A DNA stretch of 6,258 nucleotides. It comes from Verrucomicrobia bacterium UBA3063 (GTDB lineage Bacteria > Verrucomicrobiota > Verrucomicrobiia > Methylacidiphilales > Verrucolacustridaceae). The stretch is taken from NCBI GenBank assembly GCA_002366885.1, contig DFCD01000112.1, positions 1 through 6,258 of the forward strand. Reading direction: 5' to 3'. Shown here piece by piece: positions 3,931-6,258 of this stretch (positions within the stretch are counted from its first letter, which is position 1; every line of letters starts with the position of its first letter). Below the pieces are notes generated by a model, which had not been told where the DNA came from, did not search any database, and was given only the letters and a program-made list of their open reading frames with translations. The translations under genes and the position numbers were made by a program.

Positions 3931-6258
3931 GCGTTCGACTGTCCCATCTGCGCATCACCGCGTCGGCGGGAACGGGCAAGACGTTTCGCCTGACGGACCG
4001 GATCGTGGAGCTGCTCCTGCTGGGGGTGGAACCGCGGAAGATCCTCGCGCTGACCTTCACGCGGAAGGCGGCGGGGGAGTTTCTGCGGAAGTTGCTGGAG
4101 AAGCTCGCCGCGGGGGCGGAGAAGAAGGGGGAGGCCGGGAAGTTTTTCGAAAGGCGCCGGGAGTCGGCCAAGGAATCGGGCCTGGTGGACTTGGCCAAAC
4201 ATTATGCCGCCGAGTCCGGGCGCCCGGAGGCGGAGCAGCGGGCGGAATTCCGCAAGGCGCTGCGGAAGGTGACGGAGGAGCTAGATCGCCTGGAAATGGG
4301 CACCTTGGACAGTTTTCTTTACCGGATGGTGAGGGGTTTTGCTCCGGAGCTGGGTCTGAACCGGGAGGTGAAGGTGCTGGATGAGGCGGCGGAGGAGAGG
4401 GAGGAGGCGGAGGTGCTGGGCGAACTGGCCGCGGCCCTGGGTGCGGACCTGCGGGTGCGGGACCAGTTGCGGCGGGATCTGATCGGAGGGGAGAAAAACA
4501 TGGCGCCGGCGGATCCCCTGCGGGCCGAGGTGCGGGAGTTGCAGGAGGTGGAACGGATCTGGCATGAGGCCCCCGGCTCGGTCTGGGGCGGTATGCGGGA
4601 AATTTTTCCCCGGGGAATTCCCGCGGAGCCCAAGCTTCCGGAACCGGTATGGAAGGGGTTGCCGGGGGGCTGGGCGGATTTTCCCGAGGCGGTCCGGGAG
4701 ATGGCGGCGGCCGGCCCGGGCACGAAACTGAGCGGCAAGGCGGCCAAGCTTCTGGAAAACCTCCGGGAATTGGAGGCGGGGCGGGCGGAGTTTGTCTTCA
4801 ACCGCAAGGACGGCTTGCTGACCGGGGAGATGGCGAAATACGCGGGGGCGGTGGCGCGGGGTTACGTGCGCCGGTTGGTCGAGTGGCGGCTAGGCCGGAC
4901 CCGGCGCCTGGGGGAATACGCCGCCCGGTTGGCCCTGGTTCGGGAGCGGCGGCGGGAACAGGCGGGAAGGTTGCGTTTTGCGGATCTGCCGAGGATCGCG
5001 CAGGACGAGGTGGTGCAGGTTCCGGTGTTGGCGTACCGGCTGGACGGGTGGTTTGACCACTGGCTGTTGGATGAGTTTCAGGACACCAGCCGGTCCCAGT
5101 GGGCGGCCTTGGCTCCGTTGGTGGAGGAGGTGTGGCAGGACAACGAGGGGCGGCGGACGCTTTTCTACGTGGGGGACGTGAAGCAGGCGATCTACGGGTG
5201 GCGCGGCGGCGATGCGGGTCTGTTCACGGAAATTGCCCAGGGATACGAGGGGCGGTTGAAGGACGAGAAACTCGGACGTTCCTACCGGTCGGGGGAAAAG
5301 GTTCTACGGGCGGTGGAAAAGGTGTTTCAGCCGGAGGCCTTGCGGGAAGCGGGGGTGGAGGGCGAGGTCGTGGCGGGGTGGGAGCGGGGTTGGACGGGGC
5401 ACGAGCCGCAGGAATCCAACCGGGGCAAGGGGCATGTGGAAATTCGCCCGGCGGAGGGGGAGGAGATCTGGGTGGCGGTGGCGCAGATTGTGAAACAGTC
5501 GGGAGTTTTGGAAAAGGGGGGCACGGTGGGGGTGTTGACCCGCACAAATGATTTGGCGCATGAGGGTGCGGAACTGCTTTCGCAGGAGGGGTTGCGGGTG
5601 ACGGTGGAGGGGAAGAAGTCGGTGGCGGATGAGGGGCCCCTCGGGCCGGCCTGTCTTTTGGCGGCGCGGTTGGCGGTGGATCCGTCCGATGGGCTGGCTG
5701 CGGGCGGACTTGCGGCAGGAATGCTCGCCCCGGCGGTGGCCGGCGGGGCGGAACGGTTTGCCTTCCGCTCCTTGTCGGATTTTGCCAACGGCGGGGCGGA
5801 GGGAATGGTCCGGGGCTGGTTGGGCGGGGTGAGCTTGGCCGGAGACGCTTTTTTGGGTGAGACGGCGGGGTCGTTGCTCCGGGCCGGGCGGGCTTTCGAC
5901 CGGTCGGGAGGAGGGTCGGTGCGGGAGTTTCACCGCTTCCTCGCGGAGTACCAGGATCCCGGCGCGACCTTGCGGGGGGCCGTACAGCTGATGACCATGC
6001 ACAAGGCGAAGGGATTGGAATTTGATCTGGCGATCGTGGTTTTGGAGCGCGGCGGGGGACGGAGCCTCAAGCTGGACGCGGCCAAGGGCCAGCATCTGCG
6101 CCTCGGGGAGGGATCGCAGGGGAGGTGGGTGATGGAGTTGCCCTCCCAAAACGTGTGTGACGCGGTGCCGGAGTTGTCGGCGGAGATGGAAAAGGTTCGG
6201 CAGGAGTCGTCCTTGGCGAATCTCTGCCTGCATTACGTGGCGATGACCCGGGCGAAGC
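3927..6258 (+). CDS. addA: AddA-like UvrD/RecB-type helicase, 3' end missing
   Basis: Predicted motor subunit of the AddAB helicase-nuclease: an ATP-driven, presumably 3'-5' translocase on single-stranded DNA. The 777 visible codons contain the superfamily 1A motifs in order: Walker A ASAGTGKT (12-19), Ia ALTFTRKAA (41-49), GTLDSF (125-130), LRFADL (349-354, equivalent of the conserved FDDL), Walker B LLDEFQDT (380-387, D382 and E383 catalytic), III GDVKQAIYGWRG (416-427), IV RSYRS (451-455), V MTMHKAKGLEF (689-699) and VI YVAMTRAK (770-777). The window ends one base after motif VI, so the C-terminal nuclease domain expected of AddA cannot be checked. Only about ten residues precede the Walker A strand and no Q-motif glutamine is visible. 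ASAGTGKTF is closer to RecB than to Firmicutes AddA. An alternative name is RecB-like exonuclease V beta subunit; the AddB-type neighbour carrying its own nuclease favours AddAB. The helicase call is near certain. Confidence 0.92.
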   Translation, partial: MSVRLSHLRITASAGTGKTFRLTDRIVELLLLGVEPRKILALTFTRKAAGEFLRKLLEKLAAGAEKKGEAGKFFERRRESAKESGLVDLAKHYAAESGRPEAEQRAEFRKALRKVTEELDRLEMGTLDSFLYRMVRGFAPELGLNREVKVLDEAAEEREEAEVLGELAAALGADLRVRDQLRRDLIGGEKNMAPADPLRAEVRELQEVERIWHEAPGSVWGGMREIFPRGIPAEPKLPEPVWKGLPGGWADFPEAVREMAAAGPGTKLSGKAAKLLENLRELEAGRAEFVFNRKDGLLTGEMAKYAGAVARGYVRRLVEWRLGRTRRLGEYAARLALVRERRREQAGRLRFADLPRIAQDEVVQVPVLAYRLDGWFDHWLLDEFQDTSRSQWAALAPLVEEVWQDNEGRRTLFYVGDVKQAIYGWRGGDAGLFTEIAQGYEGRLKDEKLGRSYRSGEKVLRAVEKVFQPEALREAGVEGEVVAGWERGWTGHEPQESNRGKGHVEIRPAEGEEIWVAVAQIVKQSGVLEKGGTVGVLTRTNDLAHEGAELLSQEGLRVTVEGKKSVADEGPLGPACLLAARLAVDPSDGLAAGGLAAGMLAPAVAGGAERFAFRSLSDFANGGAEGMVRGWLGGVSLAGDAFLGETAGSLLRAGRAFDRSGGGSVREFHRFLAEYQDPGATLRGAVQLMTMHKAKGLEFDLAIVVLERGGGRSLKLDAAKGQHLRLGEGSQGRWVMELPSQNVCDAVPELSAEMEKVRQESSLANLCLHYVAMTRAK
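5375..5399 (+). other. Canonical G-quadruplex motif in addA
   Basis: G runs at 5375-5378, 5380-5382, 5386-5389 and 5396-5399 are separated by loops T, AGC and TTGGAC, meeting the G3+N1-7 rule. It is on the coding strand, between helicase motifs IV and V, in the most G-rich stretch I counted (39 G and 8 C in 5341-5400). Short first loops favour stability; formation in the cell is not shown. Confidence 0.6.

Noticed and set aside
5304..6233. A 309-codon - strand frame opposite addA
   Set aside because: It lies wholly inside the helicase gene, which has all its motifs in order, and its translation is a low-complexity Arg/Pro/His/Leu mix.
1..6258. CRISPR array, tRNA, rRNA, insertion sequence or phage attachment site
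   Set aside because: I saw no regularly spaced repeats, cloverleaf-like sequence, terminal inverted repeats or transposase motifs. The GGCGGA units are a local codon repeat.
3927..6258. A defence-system helicase-nuclease pair instead of AddAB
   Set aside because: The domain order, sizes and ATGA coupling fit ordinary AddAB-type break repair, and no defence-type partner gene is visible. The missing 3' end prevents full exclusion.

Overview
The window holds three genes on the + strand and nothing that looks like a gene on the - strand. It is GC-rich, with bacterial Shine-Dalgarno sites. The cues for the organism are indirect. The M23 peptidase has a distinctive segment before its catalytic histidine, and the AddB-like protein has a C-terminus without iron-sulfur cysteines; both recall proteins I associate with Verrucomicrobiota-type bacteria. 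This is inference from memory, at about 50% confidence, with no RNA gene to support it.

Layout: (1) Positions 1-930 are the 3' part of an M23 (LytM-type) zinc metallopeptidase gene whose start lies before the window. (2) Positions 931-1062 are a short intergenic region with two imperfect hairpins, a small tandem repeat and the ribosome binding site of the next gene. (3) Positions 1063-3930 are a complete gene for a 955-residue AddB-like protein: an inactive helicase-like N-terminal half and a C-terminal PD-(D/E)XK nuclease with its catalytic residues intact. (4) From 3927 to the window end is an AddA-like (UvrD/RecB-type, superfamily 1) helicase gene. All principal helicase motifs are visible, and it is cut off just after motif VI. 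The two genes overlap by four bases (ATGA).

The addB-addA pair is expected to form an AddAB-type helicase-nuclease that resects double-strand DNA breaks for RecA-dependent recombination. The M23 gene acts on the cell wall and is probably only a neighbour, since it is separated by 132 bp and a possible terminator hairpin.

I do not see an undescribed system. The points worth a second look are details of the AddAB pair: apparent loss of the AddB iron-sulfur cluster, no Walker A in AddB, and no Q motif ahead of the AddA Walker A, where the start is fixed by an upstream in-frame stop. At the DNA level there are two canonical G-quadruplex motifs, a strong G-over-C bias on the coding strand of the helicase-nuclease genes, and correctly phased A-rich slippery heptamers in addB.
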